Assembly: GCF_003814835.1 (NCBI RefSeq)
Contig: NZ_RKRG01000001.1
Location: forward strand, 496,001 to 560,000
DNA length: 64,000 nt
Reading direction: 5' to 3'
From: Methanobrevibacter gottschalkii DSM 11977
GTDB lineage: Archaea > Methanobacteriota > Methanobacteria > Methanobacteriales > Methanobacteriaceae
Shown: positions 45,130 to 54,632 of the stretch, piece by piece
Layout: the number at the start of each line of letters is the position of its first letter
Numbering within the stretch: the stretch's first letter is position 1
Position numbers and translations under genes: made by a program
The notes under the pieces: generated by a model
Seen by the model: only the letters and a program-made list of their open reading frames with translations
What the model was told of the DNA's origin: nothing
The model's database searches: none

Positions 45130-46094
45130 TGAAAGCAGTTGTTTTGGAAAAAACTTGTAATGCTGACGAGTTGAAAGTCAGCGAAGTTGAAATTCCTAAA
45201 GTTAAAGATGGTTGGGTTTTAGTTAAGATTCTAGGCTTTGGAATTAACAGGGCTGAAGTAATTTTAAGGGATTATGAAGCCGATGAAGATTATATTGAAT
45301 TGCCTGTAATTCCCGGTATTGAATGCGTTGGAAAAGTAGTTGATTCATCAAATACTCGATTTAAAAACGGGGATAGGATAGCTGCACTTATGGGTGGAAT
45401 GGGAAGAAGTTTTGATGGAGGATATGCCGAATATGCTCTACTTCCTGAAAAAATTGTCTTTAAAATTGATGAAGATGTTTTTGACAAATTGACATTGGAG
45501 GAAATAATAGCAATTCCTGAAACTTATTTCACTGCCTATGGGTCTTTAATGTCACTTAATCTTGTAAAGGATGATACTCTATTAATCAGAGGTGCAACCT
45601 CTGCATTGGGCCTTTCTGCAATGCAACTTGCAAACTCAATGGGATGTGAAATATTTGCAACGTCCAGAAGTGAAGAAAGATTTGGTAAGTTAAAGTCAAA
45701 TGGTGCGGATGAGTGCTTTGCTGATGATGGTTGTTTGGCTGAAAAATTAAATTGTGATAAGGTACTGGAATTGATTGGCCCTAAAACTCTTGAAGATTCA
45801 ATGAAATGCATTAACAGTGGAGGAATATGCTGTGTTACAGGTGTTTTGGGAGGTATTGAGTATATGGATGAATTCGATCCAATCAAGATTATCCCAAATG
45901 GCAGGTACTTGACTTCTTTTTTCAGCAATTATCCGACACAGGAGATAATGGACAACATATTTGATTTCATTATTAAAAATAACATCAAACCTGAAATTTC
46001 AAGAGTATTCTATAATTTGGAAGATATTGGAAAAGCTCATACTTTGATGGAGTCAAACATGGCTCAAGGAAAGATTATATTTAAATTGGAGTAG
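45129..46094 (+). CDS. Medium-chain dehydrogenase/quinone-oxidoreductase-like protein
   Basis: This 321-aa MDR protein has an N-terminal GroES-like part (VLVKILGFGINRAEV; VIPGIECVGKV) and a nucleotide-binding RGATSALGLSAMQLA segment. Catalytic zinc ligands are not evident, placing it with quinone oxidoreductase or enoyl reductase types. The start overlaps the radical SAM stop (TAATG), so translation is coupled. It may reduce dehydro-residues or serve another step in the peptide pathway; this is inference. An in-frame ATG at 45108 lies inside the previous gene and is rejected. Confidence 0.8.
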   Translation: MKAVVLEKTCNADELKVSEVEIPKVKDGWVLVKILGFGINRAEVILRDYEADEDYIELPVIPGIECVGKVVDSSNTRFKNGDRIAALMGGMGRSFDGGYAEYALLPEKIVFKIDEDVFDKLTLEEIIAIPETYFTAYGSLMSLNLVKDDTLLIRGATSALGLSAMQLANSMGCEIFATSRSEERFGKLKSNGADECFADDGCLAEKLNCDKVLELIGPKTLEDSMKCINSGGICCVTGVLGGIEYMDEFDPIKIIPNGRYLTSFFSNYPTQEIMDNIFDFIIKNNIKPEISRVFYNLEDIGKAHTLMESNMAQGKIIFKLE

Positions 46095-46099
46095 TTAAT

Positions 46100-46711
46100 A
46101 TGGTTACTAAAGAAGAATGTTTTAAACAATTAAGAGATGTGATTGATGCGGTTTTATCCACTGTTGATGATAATGGCAATCCTCAATCAAGAATTATTGA
46201 TATAATGCATATTGAAGATGATAAAATATATTTTCTAACTGGCCGTGGAAAACATGTTTATTCAGAAATAATAAATCATCCAAAGGTTAGTTATTTAAGC
46301 TTAAAAGACAATAAATCCATTAGAATTAGTGGTGAAGCTCATAAATTGGACAATCAAAAATATTGGATTGATTTAATATTTGAAAACAATCCATTTATGA
46401 ATAATGTTTATCCGGGAAATGCGAGATATATTTTAGAACCTTTTTGCATTGAAGATTATGAAATGGAATTCTTTGATTTGACACAAAAGCCTATTTTCAG
46501 ACAATCCTTCAAATTCGGTGATGTTGAAATAACAGTTAAGGGATTTGAGATAACTGGTGATTGTATTGCTTGCGGTACTTGTCAGGCATGTTGTCCGCAG
46601 CAGATTCCAGTTTTTGTTGACGATAAGTTTGAAATTCCGCCGGAACATTGTTTGCATTGTGGATTATGTTATGAAAATTGTCCGAATGATGCGATTGTTA
46701 AAAGGGAATAA
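46100..46711 (+). CDS. Pyridoxamine-phosphate-oxidase-like flavin protein fused to ferredoxin
   Basis: This 203-aa protein has an N-terminal FMN-binding split barrel of the PNPOx type (DAVLSTVDDNGNPQSRIID, YFLTGRGKHVYSEI) and a C-terminal dicluster ferredoxin, CIACGTCQACCP and CLHCGLCYENCP. The fusion suggests electron transfer between ferredoxin and a flavin. Located five bases after the MDR gene, last in the cluster, it may supply electrons to the radical SAM enzyme or modify the product. GGAG precedes the ATG. Confidence 0.8.
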   Translation: MVTKEECFKQLRDVIDAVLSTVDDNGNPQSRIIDIMHIEDDKIYFLTGRGKHVYSEIINHPKVSYLSLKDNKSIRISGEAHKLDNQKYWIDLIFENNPFMNNVYPGNARYILEPFCIEDYEMEFFDLTQKPIFRQSFKFGDVEITVKGFEITGDCIACGTCQACCPQQIPVFVDDKFEIPPEHCLHCGLCYENCPNDAIVKRE

Positions 46712-46811
46712 TTGATTCATTTCTTATTGGTGTTTTAGTGTTTGTTATTTAATAAATCATGTTTAAAAAGCATTATGTCAATTTTATATAAGTTGGGATA
46801 CAATATTGTAT

Positions 46812-46857
46812 GTGTAGGGGCTAAAAGTATATTATATTTTGTGGAGTATACTGGCAA
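46812..46857 (+). repeat. Dispersed repeat, copy B, behind its own TATA
   Basis: It is homologous to 42808-42852 and shares GTATACTGGCAAAATT with the RNA at 41.1 kb. TTTATATAAG lies about 30 bases upstream and a perfect palindrome ATACAATATTGTAT just before it, so it may begin a short transcript that runs toward the insertion sequence. Confidence 0.55.
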
Positions 46858-46875
46858 AATTTCATAAAAATATTT

Positions 46876-48133
46876 AGGGGTCTGAATTTTTTAGTTTTCA
46901 GATAATTGTTGTATGGCTGTTTTAGAGTAGAATCCTTGCGATATGATTAGTGCTCCTAAAAATACATTTAAATATACTGTTTTTTCAACTGATTCAGGTG
47001 TGTATTTGTGTATTTGCCTCATGTTGAGTCCTTGTTTGAGTAATTTGAAGAAATCTTCAATTTTACCCCTTTATTGGTTTGAATTTTTTCCAGTTGTCTA
47101 GTTTTTTTAGTAATTCGTGTTTTAAGTTGTTGTAAAATCTTTTTTCGGTCAGGATTTTCTTTGTTTTCTTAAATACATGTAATGGGTAGGATAATTGATT
47201 ATCTAGTTTGGTTCTTTTGAAATTGTCTCTTGGAAAAATGAAAGGAACGATTTTTATATTTGCTAATTCCTATTTGATAGTTTTTATAGCTGTAATAACC
47301 TTTGTCAAAAATTACTGTGTCTCCTTTTTGAATTATACGTCTTTTTTGGAGATTTTCCATAACGTTGTCAAAAAGTTTTGCATCATTTGGGGGCTCCAGA
47401 ATGGATTAAAATACAAACGGGATTCATACTATCGTAATTAATGACAACAGTTGCTTTAAATCCAATATAAAATCCTTTTGATGATGAATAACTCCATTTT
47501 AAATTCAAAGTTTCTAGATGTTCTTTTTTCTTTTTATTTCTGTAGAAATTAAAATCTAAGTTCACTGGTGTGGCATCCACTATAAAAGTCTTTTTTCCTC
47601 TTCTTTTAACACGATTTCTTGAATTTAAAATGCGATTTAATGCTTTAATGAGATTATCGGAGTTCTGAAGTGATAAAAGTTTTGTAAACCTGATCAGCAC
47701 TCCAAACTTCAGAAATATTAAAGTATTTACGAAGTTTTTCTTTAGATTCAAGCTCACTCAAGATGAATGGAATATCTAAACCAAAGAACATGCTGATAAA
47801 TATAATTTTAAAAGTAAATACTTGTTTATTCAAGTTTTTAAAGCCAAATGAAGCTAAAATTTCAGAAGTTTCTCGGGAATCCATAATTTTAAATATTTCT
47901 TTCAACAAAATGTAATTTGGGTCTTTAATATCTAAATTTAATCTGTGTTTCATTTTTATCACTAAATAAACTTATGTAACACATAATATTTAAATTTATC
48001 GATATTAAGACCCTTTTTATTAAAATTAACGCTAACAAAAATGTATTTTTACAAACCATACGAAATAAATGAAAAAAATACGAAAAATAGAACAAATTAA
48101 GCCGAATTTTAATCAAAAAAATTCAGACCCCCT
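46876..48133 (-). mobile_element. Degraded insertion sequence A
   Basis: The element is 1258 bases, bounded by inverted repeats AGGGGTCTGAATTTTTT (left) and AGGGGGTCTGAATTTTTTT (right, minus strand). Flanks read AAATATTT and AAATATAT, a possible imperfect 8-bp target duplication. It contains one transposase gene on the minus strand with several frameshifts. Size and ends recall ISM1-type elements of Methanobrevibacter, but I cannot confirm the family. Confidence 0.8.
46891..47953 (-). pseudogene. DDE transposase of insertion sequence A, at least three frameshifts
   Basis: Starts MKHRLNLDIKDPNYILLKEI; a second segment has FIVDATPVNLDFNFYRN; a third reads DAKLFDNVMENLQKRRII and GDTVIFDKGYYSYKN; the last ends KTVYLNVFLGALIISQGFYS. 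Together they match an IS4/IS5-like DDE transposase broken by single-base changes. No intact transposase is encoded. Confidence 0.8.
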
Positions 48134-48151
48134 AAATATATTATTAATAAA

Positions 48152-48778
48152 ATGTTAAAATCTGAAAATGGAATCATTAATCAAATAGGGTCTAGAATAT
48201 TAACTAGAAAAGCCATATTAAATAATTCCATAAATTATATAGAAAAATGTGTAAGTTCCAATAATATTTTTAAAAGAAGAGGAGTTATAGAGGCAATTTC
48301 AGTAGAATTTGATGCTATAAATGATTATTCCTTTTTAAAACAAATTATTTCATGTTTTTTAAATGAAACCGATGTAGAAATTTTAAGTAATTTATCTAAG
48401 GTAATGGATAAAATTACTAGAAATAACTGTTCTTATTTTAAAGATGAAATTTTAAAATATATTTCTAAAGATTTAGATAATCACTACTATTTACATTTAA
48501 TAAATAGTTTTTATGAAATTTCTGGTGGAGAAGAAGATGAATTTATTTTAAAAGCTATAAAACCATTCATCGATTACTTTGAAAAAAATAGCATAGATAT
48601 CCGAAAAATAGATGCATCAATTTCGACTAGAATATCTGATATAATATTAAAGATTTATGAAGAAAATTTAGGTGATAACTCTATTAAAAATCAATGCTTA
48701 GATTATATTGATATCATAGTTAAAGATGATTTATACTATTTTGAAAATAAACTTAATGAAAAATTTGAGTTACTTTAA
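48152..48778 (+). CDS. Uncharacterised helical-repeat protein next to insertion sequence A
   Basis: I do not recognise this 208-aa protein. It is rich in Ile, Leu, Lys, Asp and Asn with amphipathic helices (FLKQIISCFLNETDVEILSNL), suggesting a HEAT-like repeat fold. There is no signal peptide or membrane segment. No ribosome site precedes the ATG, and it begins 18 bases after the insertion sequence, so the original 5' end may be lost. Confidence 0.5.
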   Translation: MLKSENGIINQIGSRILTRKAILNNSINYIEKCVSSNNIFKRRGVIEAISVEFDAINDYSFLKQIISCFLNETDVEILSNLSKVMDKITRNNCSYFKDEILKYISKDLDNHYYLHLINSFYEISGGEEDEFILKAIKPFIDYFEKNSIDIRKIDASISTRISDIILKIYEENLGDNSIKNQCLDYIDIIVKDDLYYFENKLNEKFELL

Positions 48779-48900
48779 AGTGACTGACAAAATATTAACT
48801 TTTTGACAAGATTTATAAAATGCATAATCCATAATACTTTATCAAACTATTACTATCATATATAACTCGCAATACAAATCAATTACTCTGATTAATGATT

Positions 48901-50111
48901 TTACAAATCATAAAAACTCTTATAATCTCCAATATCTGTTACTTCATTAAAATAACAAATTAAAAACAATATTAAATTTTCAGCAATGATTTTGACAATA
49001 GCTTGATCAGATTGAGTTATTTCACCATGAATATTTTCATGAACCAGATTGTTTCGTTTAATTTTGATGAATTTAACTCTTTGAATTATTTTATCCGGAT
49101 ATCGGCACATTTTTAATAATTTTCCCATATATTTTACTAATTTTTCATCTTTCATTCCGCCATGAATATCTTTTATAATTCTTTCACTAAGTGACCAAAA
49201 TTTTCTAAATGAATTTTCAATTGTATTTTCCAAAGCAGAAATATAATACAAACAAAAATAATCTTTTATTTTATCATATAATTCCTTATTATTTAATTCA
49301 ATTACATTTTTTAAAAGAGTACATTCATGAGGCATATGATTATTAAAATTTATTTTTTTAGATTTATCCATTTTAATTGATGTACTCATAATATCATATT
49401 GTCTGTCTATCTCAAAAATTTCATATTTTGAGTTAGTTCCAATTAATGCATTGATTTGTAAGTCCGTTATTTTATGATCCAATGTAATTTCATTAATATG
49501 CCACTTTTCAGTATCATAATTAATCTATGAATATATGTTATATATCCAAAAAAGGAATAAATTGCATTCAAAGCTTCAGATTTAACAAATTCATAATCTC
49601 TGGCATCAGCAGCATATTTAAGCATCAAAAATTTAGAACTATTAAATTTGTATTTTATTTCATCATCCAAATCAAGTTCATTTTCAAAATTATAACTTGA
49701 AAACTCAAAAATTTTTAAATTGAAATATTTTAATGTCTCGATTAGATTATCATTACTTTTAAGTTTTATGGGAATATTAGTGTAAATTATAATGTTAATT
49801 TGTTCTTTATCCATAGCGTTATACTCTAAATACATTTTATTTAATTCTACTAGAAAATTATCTAAAATATCAGATTCATCATTATTTTGAATTTTTCTTA
49901 AAATACTAGAAATATTTATTAAATAAATTTGCTTAGATAATGTTGCTTTAACAAACATTTCTTTAATGTTAGATTTTTGATTCATCAAATCCCAAATTGT
50001 TTCATAGTAATATTTTGGGTCATTGCTAGTACTATTGATAGCTTCAAAACTTTTAATTAAAGTCTGTTTTAATGAATTTAATTTTCTAGTAGTATATTCT
50101 ATTTTATTCAT
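48901..50111 (-). pseudogene. Possible ApeA-like HEPN defence protein, frameshifted
   Basis: Two reading frames join as one gene: the first (214 aa, MNKIEYTTRKLNSLKQTLIK) runs to HRLIMILKSGILMK and the second continues in another frame with DTEKWHINEITLDHKITDLQ. A single-base change near 49528 separates them. The C-terminal part has FRKFWSLSERIIKDIHGG and KRNNLVHE, fitting the R-x4-H motif of HEPN ribonucleases as in ApeA-type antiviral proteins. Intact length would be about 400 aa. Whether the break is real is not decidable here. Neighbours: vsr and AbrB-like genes. Confidence 0.5.
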
Positions 50112-50236
50112 ATTATCACTATTTCACTATACAATGATAACCTTTTCACTAGAATCAATATCGAGATTGCAAATTTAAAAAATAAAACTGTATGGCCTGT
50201 AATCTACATATTTAAATATCCATTAATTTTAGCAAT

Positions 50237-50659
50237 TTACAGTTTGGAAGTTATTTGAGCGTATAAATCCTCAAGTGTTTGTTCAACCTTATCTTTTTTC
50301 AATTCACATTCCCACACAGTGATGACATTCCATCCCATTTTCTCTAATTCTTTCTGATTATGTTTGTCACGTTCTCTGTTTCTGTAAAGTTTCTTTTCCC
50401 AGTAATCAACATTTGATTTTGGAATTCTCGCATACTTGCATCCCTCATGGAGATGCCAAAAACATCCATGAACGAACACAATAGTTTTATATTTTGGCAA
50501 GACAATGTCCGGACTCCCAGGATATCTTTCATCGTTCTTCCTGAAGCGAAGGCCTCTTGAGAACAAATAACTACGAACAATAATTTCTGGTTTAGTATCT
50601 TTGCATTTTATTCTTGACATAACATAACTGCGAGTCTCTTTGCTAAATGTATCGACCAT
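50237..50659 (-). CDS. vsr: Very short patch repair endonuclease
   Basis: This 140-aa protein has the Vsr pattern: SYVMSRIKCKDTKPE, GSPDIVLPKYKTIVFVHGCFWH with the catalytic Asp and His, and the C-terminal GWNVITVWECEL. It nicks next to T:G mismatches made by deamination of 5-methylcytosine. Such genes normally accompany a cytosine methylase, and none is in view, so the methylase may be elsewhere or lost. GAGGT precedes the start. Confidence 0.93.
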   Translation of the reverse strand: MVDTFSKETRSYVMSRIKCKDTKPEIIVRSYLFSRGLRFRKNDERYPGSPDIVLPKYKTIVFVHGCFWHLHEGCKYARIPKSNVDYWEKKLYRNRERDKHNQKELEKMGWNVITVWECELKKDKVEQTLEDLYAQITSKL

Positions 50660-50725
50660 ATATAACCTCTAATTAAAAATCATGTTTATAAAATTGAAAA
50701 TAAAATAGGGTAATTAACGAACCAT

Positions 50726-50899
50726 TTAATCTTTATATACTAATTCATAAATTATTTTAATAGAATCATTTTCTTTAACAATGCCCACTTTAAAAACATC
50801 ACCTGCATGAATATCATATTCTTTACTAATTTTTGCAGGAATTGTTATATCTAATGTTTTTGTACCATGTCTTCCTCTAACTTTGACAATGTCGCTCAT
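50726..50899 (-). CDS. AbrB/SpoVT-like DNA-binding protein, 57 aa
   Basis: The frame from ATG 50899 to TAA at 50726 encodes a swapped-hairpin AbrB-type protein: VRGRHGTKTLDITIPAKISKE then HAGDVFKVGIV. These proteins regulate neighbouring toxin, restriction or stress genes. The ribosome site is poor. It diverges from the truncated gene at 51007 over a spacer with three TGTACA sites. Confidence 0.7.
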   Translation of the reverse strand: MSDIVKVRGRHGTKTLDITIPAKISKEYDIHAGDVFKVGIVKENDSIKIIYELVYKD

Positions 50900-50918
50900 G
50901 ATTAGAAGTTTGATTAAA

Positions 50919-50951
50919 TGTACATTTAATATTTTATGTACATAATGTACA
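50919..50951. promoter_or_regulatory. Three TGTACA boxes in divergent spacer
   Basis: TGTACA occurs at 50919, 50937 and 50946 with spacing of 18 and 9 bases, between the AbrB-like gene and the gene at 51007. It is self-complementary; a multimeric regulator such as the AbrB-like protein may bind it. Confidence 0.45.
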
Positions 50952-51006
50952 TTAATTGTTATTTTAAACTTGTGTCAAAATTATAATATAATTATGGAGT
51001 GATTAT

Positions 51007-51148
51007 ATGGGACAAGATGGATTTGAAAATGAAACACTATTAATGGAAGCTCTTAACAACAAAAGATTCAATGAATTAAATAAAAACTTAAAAGATGTGA
51101 TAACATTTACATCTGAAAAGCCCATTAATGAAAAATATGCTGATACAA
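51007..51148 (+). pseudogene. 5' fragment of an unidentified gene cut by insertion sequence B
   Basis: The reading frame starts MGQDGFENETLLMEALNNKR behind GGAGTGATTAT and runs to ...NEKYADT, where insertion sequence B begins. Sequence on the far side (52997 onward) starts RHTPKSNICNK and could be its continuation. No family is recognised. Confidence 0.5.
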
Positions 51149-52996
51149 GGCATTGTCTAAAATTGTCATGATGTAATGTCTGTTTTTTTATTGATGGAAT
51201 GGTTTTGGATGTTTTTTGGTTTTTTGTATAAAACATTTCTTTCTGTCCATCTAATTTTTTGCAGTCTAATCCATCGTATTAGGCCTTCTTTTGTTCTGTA
51301 TTTTCTTTTTAAGTGTCTTGGTAGTGTTATTTTGAAGTATCCTTCGATTTTATTGTTTGTTCGAGGTATTTGTGTGTTTTTATAGTATTCTGTTGTTTTG
51401 TCGAATTTTTTTTATTTAGATTTTTTTAAGAATTTTTGTGTATTGTCGTCAAATGGGGTCTAATTGTTGATATATTGTTCTGAATCTTCTTATTACTCCT
51501 TTTTGTGTGTCTGTGTCATAAATATTGGATATTCTTTTCGTTGATTTGTTCTTGTTCTTTTAATTCTTTTCTTTTTTGTTTTAATTCTTTTTTGTATCTT
51601 TTGTTTTCTTGTTCTAATTTTTTTCGCTTTTTTATTCTTCTTTTTTTCTTGTTTTGTCTTTTTTTTGATACTCGTCCTTTTAATCCTTTGCTGAAGTTCT
51701 TTAATTCTATTATTTTGACTTTATTTTCTTCTATTTTTGTTTCTAGTGTTTGTATTCTTCTTTGTATTTTTGTTTATTTTTTTTGTAGGCTTTGTCATTG
51801 TGGTTTTTGATGATGTGGAATATTTGCAGAGTTGGTGTTTGATACATATTCTCTCGATTATTGCTGGATATGCTGGATGGCCATCTGTTATTAGTATTTT
51901 TTTTAGGTAATCCTTCTAGGGAGTATTTTAGGAAGATTTCAATGAATTCTTTGTCGAAATCTTCTCGATTAATTACTTGATCATTGATTAATTAAGTTGG
52001 TTACAGCACCTATTTATGGTTAATCTAACAATTTCTATGCCATTATCGTGTAAAATATTCTTCATCATAAATGGTATATTCCGCTAGATTCTATTTTACA
52101 TTCTTTCAGGAGTTGTTGGAGGTTTTCTTCTTTTTTTTTGTGATGAATGAATCAGAATTATATTGATTCGTGATAATAATACTGTTTGACGGTTTAATTT
52201 TATTCCATTTTTTCGAGTTCTATAAATTCTGACCTTTTTTTGGTAAGATAAATATTCAATAGACTCGTATTCTAGTGATTTTTCGCAAATTACTCGGTGT
52301 ATAATTGGAATATCTTTTTTTATGAAATTTTCTAAGCTGGTGAAATGTGTTTTTCCACATTCCTGGACAGATGTATTGTTTTTTTACGTATTTTCTCCCA
52401 TTTGTTTGGTTTAGCAGGTCTGGAGCCATTACTATTCATGGAACTGCTGCAATTTGGACATAATGGCCTGTTATATTCATAATAAATAATTTCCGTATAG
52501 TAATCACCATAATACTCTTGAAAAAAGTCCAAATCATCTGGACTGATTAAATTACACACATTCAGCTGATTTGAATCAAAAAAAATACAAAGGCTTATTT
52601 AAGATATCAACAATATTATTATTTGTAAAGGGTTTTATTGAGGTCATATATAATAAATATGCCCTTTACATTATTTATATGCTTTTATTTTTAATATTAC
52701 TTTTTTTAAATACTTGAATTTAGTATAAACTTGATATTTAACCGATTAGTTAATATATCTATCATTGATAAACTTGTTAAATTTAAAATATAGGAATGTT
52801 TCATCAAAAATAAACTTCACAACAAAATAGTTCACTTAAATTAATCAAATATTATGTTTAAGAGGATATAAAAAAACTAAGAATAATCTATTTTTGATTT
52901 AATTAATTTATAAATCTCCAAATTACATATATGATGATATTAACTTGCAAATAATAAAATAAACTATGCCCCATCATGACAATTATAGACAATGCC
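51149..52996 (-). mobile_element. Degraded insertion sequence B
   Basis: The element is 1848 bases, framed by 25-bp inverted repeats (51149-51173 and 52972-52996) that differ at one position; both begin GGCATTGTCTA read inward. Inside, the minus strand carries a much decayed transposase. A partial copy lies at about 58.55-58.78 kb. Confidence 0.85.
51190..52559 (-). pseudogene. Decayed transposase of insertion sequence B
   Basis: The N-terminus (MCNLISPDDLDFFQEYYG) has a zinc knuckle CPNCSSS. Later fragments in shifting frames include ILITDGHPAYPAIIERI, a catalytic-core piece, and a basic coiled region, ending RWTERNVLYKKP. Numerous stops and frameshifts show the gene is dead. Confidence 0.75.
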
Positions 52997-53000
52997 CAGA

Positions 53001-53538
53001 CATACTCCAAAATCTAATATTTGCAATAAATTATCACCTGTTGATTGTATAAATAAAATTAAAAGTGTAATAACTGAAAAAAGAAGCATTGGGCACGGTA
53101 ATGTTTATGGAATTTCTGGAGACAATCAAGAGATTACACAAATAAACGAAGCGATAAAGTTGGATAAAGGTTTTCAGTTTGTATTGAACTGTGAATCTGA
53201 AGCTCATTTATCCCAATTGGAGGATTTGATTAAAAAGGAATTAACTTCTAATGAGTATATATGTGGAGATGCTTCCCGGTGCAGAGTTTTCTGTTGAAAA
53301 TGTAATGGGAATCCATGAACTGATATTTAAGGAAGTTGTAACCCAAAAAAGAGATTGTGGAACAGCTATGGTTGGGTCTTCAATATATCATCAGGGTGCT
53401 GAATCCCAGTGCATAGAATATGTTGCTTCGGCAAATATCAGGTTTGATTGCAACATATCTAATGTTAATGTATTGATAAATGAGATAGTATCAGATTTTG
53501 CAGATAAAGGTTATGGCGTAAGTGTTGAGTTTATCTAA
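53001..53538 (+). pseudogene. Unidentified gene remnant with one frameshift
   Basis: Two overlapping frames join: RHTPKSNICNKLSPVDCINK...LIKKELTSNEY, then VEMLPGAEFSVENVMGIHELI...GYGVSVEFI. A single-base change near 53260-53290 separates them. The 5' end may be the fragment before insertion sequence B. No known domain is recognised. A short further frame (NDRIGFTKKRLWNFS, about 53560-53680) follows and could be another remnant. Confidence 0.5.
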
Positions 53539-53799
53539 AAATTAATTTCCTTGTTGGAAATGATAGAATTGGATTTACTAAGAAGAGGTTATGGAATTTC
53601 TCGAAAAAAATAACTGCATATCCAAATGAAGCTATTCATGATGACTGTGTAGTTACATTCACTGGATGGTATGGGTAACAGCGTTTATTGTCTTTTTTTA
53701 AAAATTTTTCTGTGTTTTTTCATAAATTAACTGTTTGAAAATATTTATTAAGGATGATTACATGTTAAAATAAGAATTCGTTACAAGGTGTGATTTTTC

Positions 53800-54097
53800 A
53801 TGGTTTTTAATATTGATGATATTAAAAAAAGAGTTATTCCAATTGTAATAAAGTATGGTATTAATACTTTTAGCCTTTTTGGATCTTATGCTCGAGGTGA
53901 TGCTAATGAAAATAGTGATTTGGATTTTGTAATGGATAAATGTGATTTAAAAGGATTACAATATGTTTCTTTAGTCCAAGATTTGGAAAAGGAATTTAAC
54001 TGTCATGTTGATGTTATCAGTAAAGGAAGTTCAAATAAAAAAATTTCTTGAAGTGGTACGTAATGAGGAGGTTCTTTTATATGAACGAGAAAGATAA
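53800..54097 (+). pseudogene. MntA-type nucleotidyltransferase antitoxin, frameshifted
   Basis: The MNT motif FGSYARGDANENSDLDF is intact near residues 27-43. The frame ends at 54051, but adding one base in the A run at about 54040 extends it to FLEVVRNEEVLLYERER, ending at 54097, the usual C-terminus. MntA proteins adenylylate HepT partner toxins. The next gene is a matching HepT-like fragment. Confidence 0.7.
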
Positions 54098-54438
54098 TCG
54101 ATGGGCTGAAACTATAATTGGATATTGTAATCGTATTGACGATTACTTGAATCGTTTTGATGATGATAAAGAGATTTACATGTCAGATAGTTTATATAAA
54201 GATGCTTGTGCATTAGTTATTATTCCGATTGTGAATTTGCAAATAATTTTCAGATAAATTTCGTGAAGAATATGATGGAATCGCATGGAGTCAGTTAATC
54301 GGTTTGGGAAATTTTACTGCTCATAATTATGAAAATATTGTTGATGATATAATTTGGGAAATTATGCATGATGATGTTCCAGAAATCAAGGAGTATTTGA
54401 AAAATATTTTGTATGGTGTAAACATTCAAAGTAGATGA
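54081..54438 (+). pseudogene. HepT-like HEPN toxin partner, two frameshifts
   Basis: The piece MNEKDNRWAETIIGYCNRID ... ALVIIP breaks near 54230. Later frames supply KFREEYDGIAWSQLIGLGNFTAHNYENIVDDIIWEIM. Two single-base losses in short runs explain this. The normal HEPN motif RN-x3-H reads GN-x3-H here, so even the repaired protein lacks the arginine. Confidence 0.65.
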
Positions 54439-54632
54439 ATTTCATAAAAGCGAAATTCCTACTGTAAAAAAACTAAAAATCAAAAAAGCTTATAGCATTT
54501 TACAGACTCCTTTTTTAAAAGTAAGTCATTTAAAGTTATTTATTATATTGGCATTGAAATTGACATTAACAATAGAATTTTCATATGCAAAATCTAATTT
54601 AAATGTTTCGTAAAGTACATATAACGAAACGT

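Noticed and set aside
48901-50111. Two separate adjacent genes
   Set aside because: The second frame continues the first without a ribosome site, and a single-base change joins them.
53001-53538. Restriction endonuclease remnant
   Set aside because: Suggested only by proximity to vsr; no catalytic motif of a known restriction family is visible, so the family is left unassigned.
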